64,000 bases of DNA from Zychaea mexicana (lineage: Eukaryota > Mucoromycota > Mucoromycetes > Mucorales > Lichtheimiaceae): NCBI RefSeq assembly GCF_025766255.1, contig NW_026516754.1:62001-126000 (forward strand). The letters run 5' to 3'. Both the position numbers and the translations under genes were made by a program. The stretch's first letter is position 1. The number at the start of each line of letters is the position of its first letter. This document shows positions 1 to 11,693 of this stretch, piece after piece. A model generated the notes under the pieces. The model was given only the letters and a program-made list of their open reading frames with translations, was not told the origin of the DNA and ran no database searches.

Positions 1-890
1 TGTTCAAATCGTAGGATTTGGCCTCAGCCCTTGTTGTGCGTGCTTCAACGACCAAGGTCTCCGACATGACAACCGCTCCTTCGCTGATGAACATGCAGCC
101 TTCGATGTAGTCTAGACTACGGGACATCAGCTCACCGGCAAACTTGCTACGACTTTCCAGAATATCGCCGGTGGCGGTGTAGGGAGGGACTGGTGGTAGT
201 ACAAGCGTGAATGCAACTGTTTGCTGGATTCGCTCCTTGACAGTTTTTTGACTAATTTTTAAACCTTTTAAATTTGTAGTATTAGTATGATAAAACGAGT
301 ATTCAAGTCATGTTGCATGTTGTTATAAATAGCTCACCTTCTAGTTGCTGGCACAGATCATCCTGCGCATCCTTGACTTTTACGACGTTCGCATTTTGGT
401 CAGCTACGCTTTTGACGTAGAAATCCACGATTTGCCTTTGTTCGTCGGTGAGGTCGATCTTGCGCGGTCTCTTTATCTGGTTCTTGGCCTTATAACCTGG
501 AGTCACACTGCTGTCTTCTTTGTGTTGCTTGTACAACTGATGGGCGCGCGAATTACTGATGTTGGTCAATTCGGCTGCTTTTCGCACGGACAGCTTCTTA
601 TACTCCACCAAACCGATCATCTTTGCCACCTGATGAGGAGTATACTTGATCAACGTCCACACGTGGTCAGCCGGTGCAATAGGTTCGAACGTTAAATCGT
701 AGTCGTCGCTATTATCGCTGCGTGAGATGTCGTCAACAGCCATGGTGTTTTGGCCATTGCCATTGGTGCGGTCAATATCAATAGCGATATTTTGTGCATC
801 GTCACCAGAGGTCGAGGTGGTAGCACTGGTTTCGCGCAGATAGGTGTTTTTGCTGACTTCGTAGTAGTAGTAGAAAGTGGTAGAGATCAT
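1..890 (-). CDS. catalytically dead Tc1-like transposase paralogue (partial, C-terminus outside window)
   Basis: Exon 1 is 890-338, a 73-bp intron spans 337-265 (GTGAGC donor, tactaat branch region, AAAAG acceptor), and exon 2 runs from 264 out of the window. The start is the ATG at 890, with a TATA-like box about 60 bp upstream. The N-terminal half has an HTH-type DNA-binding region alignable to the plus-strand transposase of the same element (VWTLIKYTPHQVAKMIG against YTWTRYKYSARQVGQLV). Exon 2 begins GLKISQKTVKERIQQ, matching DLTISESAVYRHITEK. Where the partner has its first catalytic Asp (CVFIDECGF), this protein reads CMFISEGAV. In the second copy the other two acids are also lost. It is probably nuclear and DNA-binding but unable to cleave. 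The regulatory or accessory role is inference. Confidence 0.8.
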
Positions 891-948
891 GTTTAATGGA
901 ATGGGATGCTGTTGATAGATTGTCTTAGTATATCAATAAAATCTACTG

Positions 949-960
949 CGTTTATATATG
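949..960 (-). promoter_or_regulatory. TATA-like box of the dead-paralogue gene
   Basis: The minus strand reads CATATATAAACG about 60 bp upstream of the ATG at 890. The same motif is kept in the second copy near 28830. This is a plausible core promoter seen by pattern only. Confidence 0.4.
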
Positions 961-1175
961 TTCTGGAAACGTGTTTGCGTATACATCATGAATATTGTGC
1001 TCATAGAGCGCATCTATCATTGAGATCTACATATTGATAGAGTGTCCGTGCTCTACTGTACAGCTTGATACCACGGTTCTACGTCACAAAGTCTACGATT
1101 ATAGTAAGCACATTATTCCATGCAAAAAAAGAATTAAACAAGTTTTGGCATCACAGATATTAAGTGCAGATTTTA

Positions 1176-1553
1176 TTAAAAACTAAAATTACGCGGATTG
1201 GATAAATGTAAATTTTGAAATCGAACAGAAATAGCTGCATCGCTGTCATGCTCTGGGAAATTTTGTTGTTGTTGGTGCCGATATTGCTGCTCAAGCTCCA
1301 AAAGGAACCTGTGCCGTCTGTGCCATGTCCAATGCACCGTGGCTGTGGACACTTTAATGTATTCGGCTATGCTTTTCATTGTGTGCCCAGCCTGATACAA
1401 ATGTATCATCGTTCCCCTTTCTTCCAAAGAGATTACCCTGCGACGGCGGTGTGGAGTACCCAGGGGCGCTTGTTGCGTTTCTGGTAGGCGGCCTGTGTAG
1501 TCGAACCTTCGGCGGGCATCCCAATCATCGAGAACACCCGGGTTGTCCCGCAT
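1176..1553 (-). CDS. small HTH DNA-binding protein, third gene of the two-transposase element
   Basis: This is an open frame of 125 codons. The region ISLEERGTMIHLYQAGHTMKSI (split here as ISLEERGTMIHLY and QAGHTMKSIAEYIKVS, about residues 41-70) looks like a Tc1/paired-type helix-turn-helix. A Q-rich stretch (YRHQQQQN) follows. The frame stays open upstream to a possible splice acceptor (CCTAG, near 1571), so ATG 1553 may be internal to a second exon. The gene is also intact in the second copy (29051-29428), with only a few amino-acid changes. It lies on the same strand as the dead paralogue, whose ATG at 890 is about 290 bp past its stop, so it is a separate gene and not an extension. The function is unknown. 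A DNA-binding accessory or repressor role is inference. Confidence 0.6.
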   Translation of the reverse strand: MRDNPGVLDDWDARRRFDYTGRLPETQQAPLGTPHRRRRVISLEERGTMIHLYQAGHTMKSIAEYIKVSTATVHWTWHRRHRFLLELEQQYRHQQQQNFPEHDSDAAISVRFQNLHLSNPRNFSF

Positions 1554-1571
1554 ATACTCCTCACGGAGCTC

Positions 1572-2640
1572 TAGGTATCCTTATTAATAAATGCAGTTAA
1601 TATCACCTGGCTAATTAGAGTAATAACAAAAGTATATGTAGCGCTACAATCATACTCTGCATAGTTGGGTCGTTCAATATGCGTTCCATGATACGTTTAC
1701 TGGTTACTTGACGGTAGGTAATGACGAAGATTATGTTGATGATATATAGCGACAAAGAAATAAGCGTATGGATAATGTAAAACATTTAACGGGCTTGAAT
1801 GATCAAATTTGCCGGATTTTTATATCGAAATTGCATAAAACACGGCAAGATTCCTTAATGCGAGGTTCCTTAATATATTGCGAGCTGACGATGCGACATC
1901 AGAAACAGCGCTAACGGACACTCTGTACTACTAATGAGAAGCTTACAAGGGCATTGTCTGTACGACGATACGTGTGGTTGCGCCTCATACTGTGCATAGG
2001 AGAGATCGATGATTTCGTCAAAAGGAAATTGGATAGCAGATAGTATAACAAAAAAAAATAATAGGTATGTAGTTATGTAAAAATGTTATCTGAAATCATA
2101 TTAAACTGTATGCAGTAAATACTCGTCGCATGGTCGATCCATCTGTTATGATCGATAAAGAAGTTTTCTGGTTATGTACGTTCTCCTTGAATGGTGGCTA
2201 CTGTATTGGCATCAGTCGAATATGAAGTTGGTTTTGTTATCCATGATACAGCAGCGAATGTATTGGAGCACTATCTAATTTAATATTATTGAGCTTAAAA
2301 TAGCTATTAGGTCGGAAAGATACATGCAACCATGGTCTTCTGTTATTATAACATGCTGTCAAAACGAATTACAGCAGCAAAGCTCCATGTGGTACTCTGT
2401 TGTGTGCTACGAAACAAATCAGGGAACTAGATCGTATAGAAAACTCCATGCAGCCCAAAAAACATTGAGCTAATCTAAAAGGGGCTAAATGGAGTAAGAA
2501 TAGCTATAGAATGAGCGAGCATAACGTTGAATGAATGCAAAAAACACGACGATGTAATAGATATAACGAATAACCATAATAATAGAAGCATACATGATCG
2601 ATGGAACAAGCATCATAATAGTAGTAAAGCGAACGTAGTA
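1572..2640. other. non-coding interior of the 8.2-kb element
   Basis: No convincing reading frame is seen. The stretch is kept nearly base for base in the second copy (29448-30500), so it belongs to the element. It could contain the 5' exon and promoter of the small HTH gene. Confidence 0.5.
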
Positions 2641-2654
2641 AGCAAATAAAACAA

Positions 2655-3545
2655 ACAAAACGAACGTGGCAAGCAAATCTAACAAATGAAACGAACATGG
2701 CAAGCAAATCTAACGAATGGAACGAACGTGGCGAGCAAATCTAACGAATGAAACGAACGTGGCGAGCAAATCTAACAAATGAAACGAACGTGGCAAGCAA
2801 ATCTAACGAATGAAACGAACGTGGCGAGCAAATCTAACAAATGAAACGAACGTGACAAGCAAATCTAACAAATGAAACGAACGTGGCGAGCAAATCCAAC
2901 AAATGAAACGAATATGGCAAGCAAATCTAACGAATGATATGAATGTGGCGAGCAAATCTAACGAATGAAACGAACGTGGCGAGCAAATCTAACAAATGAA
3001 ACGAATATGGCTAGTAAATCTAACGAATGAAAAGAACGTGGCGAGCAAATCTAACGAATGAAACGAACGTGGCGAGCAAATCTAACAAATGAAACGAACG
3101 TGGCAAGCAAATCTAACGAATGAAACGAATGTGGCGAGCAAATCTAACAAATGAAACGAACGTGGCAAGCAAATCTAACAAATGAAACGAACGTGGCAAG
3201 CAAATCTAACAAATGAAACGAACATGGCAAGCAAATTTAACGAATGAAACGAACGTGGCGAGCAAATCTAACAAATGAAACGAACGTGGCAAGCAAATCT
3301 AACGAATGAAACGAACGTGGCAAGCAAATCTAACAAATGAAACGAACGTGGCAAGCAAATCTAACGAATGAAACGAACGTGGCAAGCAAATCTAACAAAT
3401 GAAACGAACGTGGCAAACAAATCTAACGAATGAAACGAACGTGGCGAGCAAATCTAACAAATGAAACGAACGTGGCAAGCAAATCTAACGAATGATATGA
3501 ATGTGGCGAGCGAATCTAACGAATTTAATGATCATGGCAAGCAAG
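2655..3545. repeat. 31-bp minisatellite, about 28 units
   Basis: The unit is of the form gaacgtggcgagcaaatc + taacaaatgaaac (31 bp), repeated head to tail with point variants (cgag/caag, cgaatg/caaatg). It sits between the two divergent gene groups of the element. The second copy carries only about 8-9 units (30530-30800). The difference accounts for nearly all of the 625-bp length difference between copies. Confidence 0.95.
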
Positions 3546-4910
3546 CATTACAAAATGTAACATACACAGGGGGCAAAAATAGCTAATGAAACGCAATAGT
3601 AAAAGGAGAGAATGAAGCTAACAAATGCAATAAAGTGTTTAGCAAATAATTAAAAAGTGAAATGAATAGAACTAATGCGTGATCCAATATATTAAACGAG
3701 TGAGCACATATATCAAAACGAATGCAACAGATAGTCTGTACAGATAGTCTATTTTAGGAAAAGAATGAACTTAACTAACAGATGTATGAACCATTCGTAC
3801 AGAGCGAATAAATTAATAAAACGAAATCATTGATCCGACAAAAATAATGCATAAATGGTGCGCCATGCAAAGATTATAACACGCGATTATATGTATACTA
3901 GCAGAAAATCTATTATGCAAACAATTCAAATCTCCTTTACAGGAGCAGGACTATCGTTTTGCACGGAGAAATTAACCTAAAAGGGAAACAAAAAAAATGA
4001 ACAGAACAGAGAGACAAGAATAAGCTTTTTTAATAGATACACATATCGAAATAAATCGCCATATTGGACGTACTGGCATATAAAATTATAGTTCAAATGC
4101 ATTCTAAGTAAGCTACATAATAGCCATACAGTTGCATAGAGCGAACTGGCACAGAAAGAACACATACAAAAAAGGAGAAGTGAACAGTCCACTAGTGACT
4201 GACATTTGCCAAAAGAAAGGTATACTGATGACAAGAGAGTAATAAATAGAATCTGCTCAACGAGCATATCAATCGTATGTAAATGGTTTTTGAGATGCAA
4301 TAGCACGCGTGTATCAAATCATGAAAATCTTAAGGTAACAAAAACAGTATGGCATAGACAGTGTATGTAGCAAATCTATCACCCCCTTTTTCATACCATC
4401 TGAGCACCCCCTTTGATTGATGATCTGTTTATATTTTATGGCTTCCATCTTAATCTTATTTTTTATGTTGTACATATCTCTATTATCCATAGTTGTAAAA
4501 GTCTTCCAGAAATTTTTAGACTCATATTTAACGACCATGTCTGTGCGCATGTAGCACTTGCAGCACAACGCTGCTTGTGCCACCCATGTATATAATTGTG
4601 ATCAATACCCATATACTATTTATGATTTTCCCTCTATCAAATACGCTGTTGTATTTTTAGATTGAGTGTGTATGTGCTCTAATAGCACTGTAACAAAATA
4701 TATTCATCCAATTATTCTCATTGTTACTAGTGGCAACAAATTAAGATAGTGATCATGAAATGATACGAACGTGATTCTATTACTGCAGATGAACTACTAC
4801 ATAGAAGTTCAATTTTGCTGCAAGTGACTGGTAGGTGCATACCATATACACATTACTGGCTTATTTACATGGCCAATGCTATGTTCTTGGCCAAAGTGCC
4901 TTGCACTTTT
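3546..4910. other. AT-rich non-coding interior of the element
   Basis: The sequence is low in coding signal and conserved in the second copy. An 89-codon minus-strand frame (4583-4314) is open in both copies (31835-31566), but the copies are so similar that this is weak evidence for a gene. It has no recognisable domain. Confidence 0.4.
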
Positions 4911-4917
4911 TATGGTT

Positions 4918-4928
4918 GATATATATAG
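4918..4928 (+). promoter_or_regulatory. TATA-like box of the active transposase gene
   Basis: GATATATATAG is followed by a pyrimidine-rich stretch (tctctctttttctc), about 90 bp upstream of the ATG at 5019. The same arrangement is present at 32169-32179 in copy 2. Confidence 0.45.
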
Positions 4929-5018
4929 TCTCTCTTTTTCTCATTTGAACATACACAACTCTTCACTTCTATCTATTTTTCTAAACAACTCGTTATCGTT
5001 AGTATTAAGGATCACAAC

Positions 5019-6431
5019 ATGCAACAAGAACAACCTGCTACCGTCGCTACTGATTCACAGTCTACTATCACCATGTATCACTATCAACCAGATGGTGATT
5101 ACTACGTGCGCGACGGCCCAGAAACTGAGGCAGATTCATGTGTTCGTACCGTGTACAGGATGACTGTTGTCCCTGAGGATGGTGACGCAGGCGAAGCTGG
5201 TAACATGGACATCGATGAAGCACCAACACTCGACGACGATATCATCATGACTTCAGAGCCAGTCAACTATACATGGACGCGTTATAAATATTCTGCACGC
5301 CAAGTCGGTCAACTCGTCAATCTCCATATCGACCGAGGTGATCCGGTTCGTACAGCTGCTGCAAAGGCTGGTATTGTACAAGCGTCGGCATACAACATCA
5401 TAAAGGAAGCAGCAAACGACAGAAAGGTGCTCCCTGGATATCTACCAGCAACCGATGTTAAACGAGGAAACAACAAGAAGCTGAACGGCCTACATTCCGC
5501 TTTTATCAAAGCCAAGATTGACCAGTGTCCCACTATAGCTGTGAAGGACGTGCATGAAAAACTATACAGTACTTTTAAAGGTTTGTTAGCAAAATATCAA
5601 CAGAATGTATAAGTAAACTTGTTGCATAGTCTACATCGCTAAAATTATATTGAAGATCTTACTATTAGTGAAAGTGCTGTATATCGGCATATTACAGAAA
5701 AACTCAAATACTCCTTGAAGCGCACTAAAAGAATACCTGCCGACCGTAATTCCACCAGGGGCCTTGACGAGCGAGCTGCCTTTGTTGCTGACCTAAAAAC
5801 CCAGGAAATCGCTTATAGTACAAATTGTGTCTTCATTGACGAGTGTGGGTTCTCGAAGGCATACGCACGTCCTTCAGCTTGGTCAAAGATAGGCACTCCA
5901 GCAGCTGTTACTGTCCCAGCACTGCGATCCATCAACGTCAGTATTATTGGCGCTATGTCGAGCAAAGGCGTTATATTGCTTTCAAGGCATGCACCACCAG
6001 AAGAATACAAGCAAACGACACCAGAGTCATCTCGTAAACGGAAAAGAACGGCCCATGGTACAACACGCGATCATTTTTTGGATTTCATTAACGATTTGGT
6101 GGACATTCTGGAGGAGTTGGGCTTTCGAAACATGTGCCTAGTTATGGACAACGCAAGGATCCACAAGTGGGACAAGATCGAAGAAGCAATCGAAAGAGGC
6201 GGTCATCGCATAATTTTTGTCCCTGCATATTCACCATTTTTAAATCCCATCGAAGAATGCTGGTCAAAGATCAAGGGCCATGTTACAAAAAAACCGCTGA
6301 CAACTGAAGATGACCTTATTGGACGAATCGAAAAAGCAGCATTTACAGTGACCGAAACCGATTGCCAACACTGGGTCGATCACTCGCAATCCTACTTTCC
6401 TGCATGCCTAGCAAAGCAGCCTATTATATAG
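5019..6431 (+). CDS. Tc1-like DD34E transposase (intact)
   Basis: Exon 1 is 5019-5580, intron 5581-5655 (75 bp, GTTTGT…TTGAAG) and exon 2 5656-6431, giving 445 residues with no stop. The N-terminal half (about residues 90-205) is a bipartite HTH region. The DDE_3-type catalytic core shows FIDECGFS (Asp 249), LVMDNARIH (Asp 352) and NPIEECW (Glu 387), with 34 residues between the last two, so it is DD34E. A basic RKRKR stretch (about 314-318) could be a nuclear signal. It should cut and paste the element at TA dinucleotides in the nucleus. The divergent partner at 1-890 is its homologue without the acids. The exon 1 frame continues 30 nt past the donor, so unspliced product would be truncated. 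Confidence 0.9.
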
Positions 6432-6908
6432 GTATAGCCCTGATTTTAGTTCTCTTCCTTTTACTACTTTTACTGTAATACCAATACATTTCACCCTCTA
6501 GATTATATAAAACACGTTTTGGAACAGTATAATTATGTCGTTAGAAACGATAGTGTAGCTGGACGTGGACGTTGGTTACAGTAAATCACGTTCGTATTAT
6601 CACTCTTCTGCTGTAGCAAAGTTGATTCTACATATAAATCAGAGATCCTGACTCTCAGACTTCCTATCTTCCTTCCACATAATAAATTCACCGCTCAAGG
6701 TGCTACATACAGCACGCCTGCTTCGGGAAGCTTCGTACTAAAAGTGATTTTAGCTTGCTACAATGTTCGAGTAGGCCATACCAGGGAAAAATGATCTGTC
6801 CACCTATTAGAACATTTTGTACAGTGTGCAGTTGTTACAGAGCAATCACTCTCACCAGCTCATGAATAAATTCTATGATGAAATGCATTAGGTCATATAC
6901 ATCGCTTG

Positions 6909-7500
6909 TGCACTTGCTAGAATTTTCAGTCTTCACGCTTGAACTATGGCAGTACAGCTGGTATGGCCAGCAATGCGAGTTTACCTATTGGACGAAAAAA
7001 AAAAAGAATGAGATGAAGGAAGGAATTGATCCACTGTAGATTCAGAAAGCCTTGTCACAAAATAGATTTTGAAGCTTTAAAAATTGGCTGCGTACTAGTG
7101 GAACATGTCACGCTGTTCATTGAATGTCTTGTTGTTATGGATGAAAAAGCTCGATTGGTGTCGGGGAAGCAAGCGCGGTGCGCTGTTGAATGCCCTCCGT
7201 CGCCCACAGGGAAAAGGAAGTTAGCCGTGAGGCAAGACCTCTGTTTAATAAAATTTTGTTGTGATGAATATAAGATTGATTCATACTATGAAAATAAGCC
7301 TGATGCGTTCTTAGACAGCGTCCATCGCCCATGGAAAAAAAGGAAGTGAGCCATTAGACGCCCTTAATTTCTCACCAGGGAGAGTCTGTTTATCACGAAT
7401 CATTTCTATTCTCCAACCAATCAAATACAGTATTTCGCACCGGTGTTCATCTCTATATTACACCCCCTAGAAATTTTATAGTTTCAAACGCAAAACGCTG
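6909..7500. repeat. right terminal inverted repeat (592 bp) of copy 1
   Basis: It matches 34161-34752 and, inverted, 26563-27154. It contains two direct subterminal motifs of about 35 bp (near 7199-7235 and 7324-7362; core cgcccayggraaaa…ggaagt.agcc) that look like internal transposase-binding sites of the IR/DR type. Short reading frames across it are by-products of the repeat. Confidence 0.85.
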
Positions 7501-7502
7501 TA

Positions 7503-8254
7503 TGTTTCAATTATTTATATAGTCCCACAGTAGTAGCGAGGATAGGGTCGTGTATAGGGTGGGTGTTGGTATGTGGTATTGGTGTACCAACAACACTATA
7601 CACCTTTGTTTATCAGGAGCCTCCTGAGTTTGAATAATATATAAAGTTAGCTCCCGAAGGAAGCTTTTAACCCTGAAAGGGTAACTTTATATATGGTGGC
7701 GAATGAAATGAGCTATTAATATATAAAAGAATTTTATTACACTATTAGTGTTTAGGAGAACCATTAGTAATATAACCCTTAGTGTTCTTCATTGGAATCA
7801 CCCTGTGAGGTAACCGCACAGGATGTGTATTCTAACATTGCTCGGAAAAATGAGGAAATGAGGTTTGCTGAGAATTTAAATTTTTGCTGAGAATTTAAAT
7901 TTTTCAGCATAACACTATTGTGTCCCTATAAGGAGGGTAACCTTTAGTATTATGATTTTAGTGAAATTATAAATATGTAAGAAATTATAAGTAATATAAT
8001 TTTTAAATGTTTATAATAAATCATGAAATTAATTTTTTTAATTAAAAAAATAATTTCTTAAACACTATAAGATTCTCAACCAATCTCAACCAATCTCAAC
8101 CATTTTGTTTAAAACACTCTAAGTGGTGCAACGGTAGTGAGCAAGTCCCTCCTTTAGGCAAGGAAAACTTAGACGCAGCCTAACTTGACTGTGAAAGGAA
8201 TAACCAAAATTAATTTACTGTTTACAGTAAAATTAATTGTTATGGATTGAGCCT
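7503..8254. other. gene-free, AT-rich spacer with short palindromes
   Basis: No gene is recognised. There is a doubled 19-bp motif (tttgctgagaatttaaatt, twice near 7869-7905), three tandem tctcaacca units (8083-8105) and several short hairpins around ccctt/aaggg. It could be the remnant of a retroelement or small element, but I cannot assign it. Confidence 0.4.
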
Positions 8255-9807
8255 CAGCTGCGAATTCGACAAACACACTTTCGAACGTTGTTTTTCTCTT
8301 TATTATGAATAAGAAAAGCGAGAACAAAAGATTGGGATCAGTAAGATTTATTAAATTGGTGTTTGAACTAATGTTTCTCTTTTAATTCATTAAGCCCAGA
8401 TTCAAAAATCTATGACAAAATGAACGCATTAACTACTAAGAAACTCTTTGTTCTTTAAATCTTAGTAAGGCGAAAAGAGGAGAACCGGTTTTATGTGTTG
8501 CAGGGAAAAAGCTATAGTGGGTTTATGCTAATTACGAATTGTTGCTTCTCTTTATATTACCACTCTTATTTTGTCACTGATGTACAACACGTCATCGATC
8601 TTACTTTTCCGCCATGGACGTTTCTACACAATACAAAACATAACGACGAACTCTTTACTTCTTTTCCAATGACTCAAGCTCGCAAAATCTACGATGATTT
8701 CCTAAGCACACACACATCAACACAACACTGTGCATCTCTTTTTTTTGCTCTTTGTACTTAAATATACAACACGACGACGACTTATCTTTTTACTCGTCAT
8801 CTATGTGCATTCACTGTTATGACGATACAAGGACCACAACCTTTTATTTCTACGCACTCGTACTAAAGTAAATCACAATTTTTCCTCTATTCTTCTATGC
8901 TTATACACGTTGCTTTAGAGCCGCCCTTCTTGTTTTATTGCTCTACATATGGATAAAACATCATCATAACTATTATCATTTCTCCCTACTACGTTCAACA
9001 CGCCATAGCAGCACCGGGCTTTGTTTCGCAATGTAAGATGCATAAATGTGGCAATGCCTCGATCATTTAGTATATGCAGTATGAAGGATATTGGCCTGAA
9101 TAGATTGCAGGTTGGATGGAGATATGGATATACGAAGATACACTTTTTTATTGCATAGATGGGATAATAAAGAAAATCATGACAAGGAATGCTAGTATGT
9201 TTCAGTTGTCTGCATAAATTATGTACGCGTGGATCATCTGTTACTGCATGAAGTAATGCGGGAACACTAACAAACGGTGGCGATAATGTGGCTTGCCATA
9301 ATAACAGGAAGATGCGACGATTTTGTAGGAGACATTAAGTTCTTTGATTTTATATCACAACAGCCTTTATTTTCACTCGCGTTTACAATTATGAGCAACC
9401 ACGTTATCACCTCTCTTGACAATACTCGCTACTCCCTTGCCCACTCCACTGTACCTAGTGTTTTCGCTCTCAGAGAAGATCAACTCATTAGGGTCCCTGC
9501 TGCTCAATGGAGGGAATTCTTGAAACGCATCTCAGAATTATGCAGTTACAAATGGAACACTAAACAAAAAAACTGTGAATGGTGTTAAGGTGCTTTACAG
9601 TGAGACCTTTCACTGCCACTGTTCTGGCTCGTATGACTCCCAGCCAACAGTACGACTCGCCCAAAAAGGCAGCAAGAAATGCAGCTGTACTTAGCTCAAA
9701 CCCCAATTTAATAAATCTTACTGATGCGAATCTTTTGTTCTCGCTTTTCTTGTTCATAATAAAGAGAGAAACAACGTTCGAAAGTGTGCTCGTCGAATTC
9801 GCAGCTG
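8255..9807. mobile_element. 1.55-kb element with about 110-bp inverted repeats
   Basis: CAGCTGCGAATTCGAC at 8255 is mirrored by GTCGAATTCGCAGCTG ending at 9807, and similarity continues inward for about 110-120 bp on both sides (8255-8375, 9700-9807). I could not identify a clean target duplication. It carries the FAR1-like gene fragment at 9277. Sequence around 9600-9990 also resembles the terminal repeats of the 13.1-kb element (40620-40850), so the two families share history. Confidence 0.6.
9277..9720 (+). pseudogene. N-terminal fragment of a FAR1/FLYWCH-like transposon protein
   Basis: The frame 9277-9588 contains MSNHVITSLDNTRYSLAHS and RVPAAQWREFLKRISELC, closely matching the frame at 43705-43965 (HSTV, ALxxxxxxxVPxAxW, SELCxYK shared). 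After a frameshift near 9570 the reading continues with ETFHCHCSGSYDSQ and GSKKCSC, a C-x-H-x-C/KSKK-C pattern like the zinc-binding head of MULE/FAR1 transposases. It is cut off by the inverted repeat of the small element. The family assignment is tentative. Confidence 0.5.
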
Positions 9808-9889
9808 TTGGTTGTTATGAGGGATGTGCTGATGCAATGAAAAAAGAAAGAAGATCTTTGGTTTTCATTTTCTCCCTTCTGCCAGCATA

Positions 9890-10786
9890 GATGCCCCCCA
9901 CAAATCATTCTTTTCTCCTACTCAGCCACCAACCTCCACTTTTGTTCAAACTCAACCGGGAGGAAATAAGGGGATGACTACAGTGGCCCTTATTTCCTGC
10001 TTGGTCAAGAAGGAGACAATCTTGTGTACGACGTGTTCTACAAGTTCCCAAAGATCGAGCTCATAGGCCAACAGCTCATCTTGGAGATGACTAGCAATAC
10101 ACACGTGAGCATATACGTCCGCGTTGTTTTTACTGGCGGCGAGCCCCAGCCTGGTCGCATCCTATACTTTTTTAAGCACAAGCTTTTAATCGACCAGCAA
10201 GATGTGGAACATGTCTTCGCTTTTGTTGAGTTTTTAAAGAAGAATGAGACGGATTTCGAGTCGTTCCGGTTGAGAAATCTGCCGGTCTACCACCTAGAAA
10301 TCCTTTCGTACGGCAAGGATTGCATCGTCCCCGTACACAGGCACCATTCTAGTGTCACGGTCTGCCCACTTCCGTTCAATTGTAGCTGCACTCTTGTATA
10401 TTTGCCTCACAAAACAAAAATTGCTTACACCTAATCGATATATAGAGATATAACATCATCAGCATCTGTCCCATCCACATCTTATTACATATTCTTTAAA
10501 TCTCTCTTGAAAATAAATACCAGGTTGAGGAAGTATGCATATTAACAAGTCTTCTATATAAGAAAAAAAGTGAATAAGGGTTAGATCTGTAGATAAATAG
10601 GAAACAACATACTAGTGAGCAAAACTTTCAGATACAAGAATAAATACGTACTGAACTGATTACGTCGTTTTTCCTTCTTCATATATTAGTGCGGTGTTGT
10701 TAGTAAGAAAGTTCATCAGAAAACGTTCATTAGTATCAGTGTTTTCTACAATACAACGTTTTTGTACGGGTTGATTACTGGAGGCA
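9890..10786 (+). pseudogene. C-terminal remnant of a CACTA/Plavaka-like transposase (best frame 10024-10434)
   Basis: The frame 10024-10434 includes HVFAFVEF and KDCIVPVHRHHSSVTV, matching HVFAFVRW and MHCIVPVHRLYSQVAV in the C-terminal part of the larger CACTA-like gene at 47200-50371. Only about 100 residues of homology remain and there is no start or catalytic region. The MULE at 10787 lies just downstream. The rest of the stretch shows nothing coding. Confidence 0.6.
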
Positions 10787-11693
10787 CAAAATTCTTATTC
10801 TGCCCCAAATTTAACTTTGGGTCCCCCCTCAAGGCCCTCAATTTTTTTGAAAGTCAGTTGGGAGAGTGTGTAAGCAGCAAAGATAGTTGTTAAAGTGTAC
10901 TCGTCATCTTCTTTCCATAAGAAAAATAATTATTTCGACCGTATAAAAAGGTATGCAAAGAGAGAATGGAGAGGCAAGATCTTACTACTTCAATAGGAAA
11001 AACAAAAATGGAGGCAAAAAGGAAGTGGTGGAGGAGGAATGATAACGAACCGAGCTTACTTTCTATGAAAAGTGGTTTGTTTTAGTTTGCAGCAGCCAAC
11101 ACTTCTTTTTTTTTCTGGGACAGATAATCGCCGTCAAGAAGAACATAGCTCCATTTCAAACGAATGTAAAGGTACAAACGATTGCAGACGTGCTTGGAAC
11201 TATTGCGCCATCGTGGTAGATGGCAGGAATGGAAAGTCAAAACTTTTTTTTTGTAAATGCGGCTGTTGTGTGTGTATGTATATATGTGTCAGGCAATTCC
11301 GTCATAAACAACCTCTTGTCTCCGTTTTTTTTCTTCAGGCACATACGATCATGATGCTGTAAACTTTTGGAATCAACGTCAACGATTACATCGCCCAACA
11401 ATGGAGCAACAATGCCTTCAAATGCGAACGAAACACGAACTGAAAAGAAAACGTCACGATCACTGTGAGCAGTAAAGAACACTCGTTCCGTCCTTTTGCT
11501 CCTAAATGCACACATTGCCCAGCGCATCTAGCATTTACAGCCTTTGTCGTGACAACTCCAGACTTCAGCAATTCCAGCGATAGTAGGAGAGGTAAACGGT
11601 GAGAACTGCTGTGAGTGTGCTAATGTATGGTGGCAGCTTTCTTGCTTATGCCACTGACAGCTTGCATAACTGCTACTGACAAGTCAGTGAATC
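10787..11693. repeat. left long terminal inverted repeat of MULE 1
   Basis: It is the inverse of about 15270-16170. Open frames within it (for example 11072-11362) recur in the opposite repeat and have no recognisable product. Confidence 0.88.

Larger units (their letters stand above)
1..7500. mobile_element. 8.2-kb Tc1-like two-transposase element, copy 1 (left end outside window)
   Basis: This is a near-duplicate of the complete element at 26563-34752: window base 1 corresponds to 27877 and base 5019 to 32270. The right end is at 7500 (…cgctg) followed by TA at 7501-7502, as expected for a Tc1/mariner TA target duplication. About 1.3 kb of the left end lies outside the window, judging from the complete copy. 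Inside are a minus-strand catalytically dead transposase paralogue, a minus-strand HTH gene, a 31-bp minisatellite and a plus-strand transposase. Unlike the second copy, both transposase genes are free of stop codons here, so this could be an autonomous copy. The two copies differ by scattered point changes and by minisatellite length. Confidence 0.9.

Noticed and set aside
345..695. 116-codon plus-strand frame
   Set aside because: It is antisense to the dead-paralogue gene, and the opposite strand has clear homology and an intron.
2655..3545. Regular 31-bp array considered as a CRISPR
   Set aside because: The units are contiguous without unique spacers and lie in a eukaryotic transposon.
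7026..7349. About 90-107-codon frame in the terminal repeats of the 8.2-kb element (also at 26714 and 34335)
   Set aside because: It occurs in all terminal repeats in both orientations, has no domain, and overlaps the subterminal motifs.
41..7500. The two 8.2-kb copies as a segmental duplication of host DNA
   Set aside because: Similarity ends exactly at the inverted-repeat ends with TA on each side and in different flanks, as expected of transposition.
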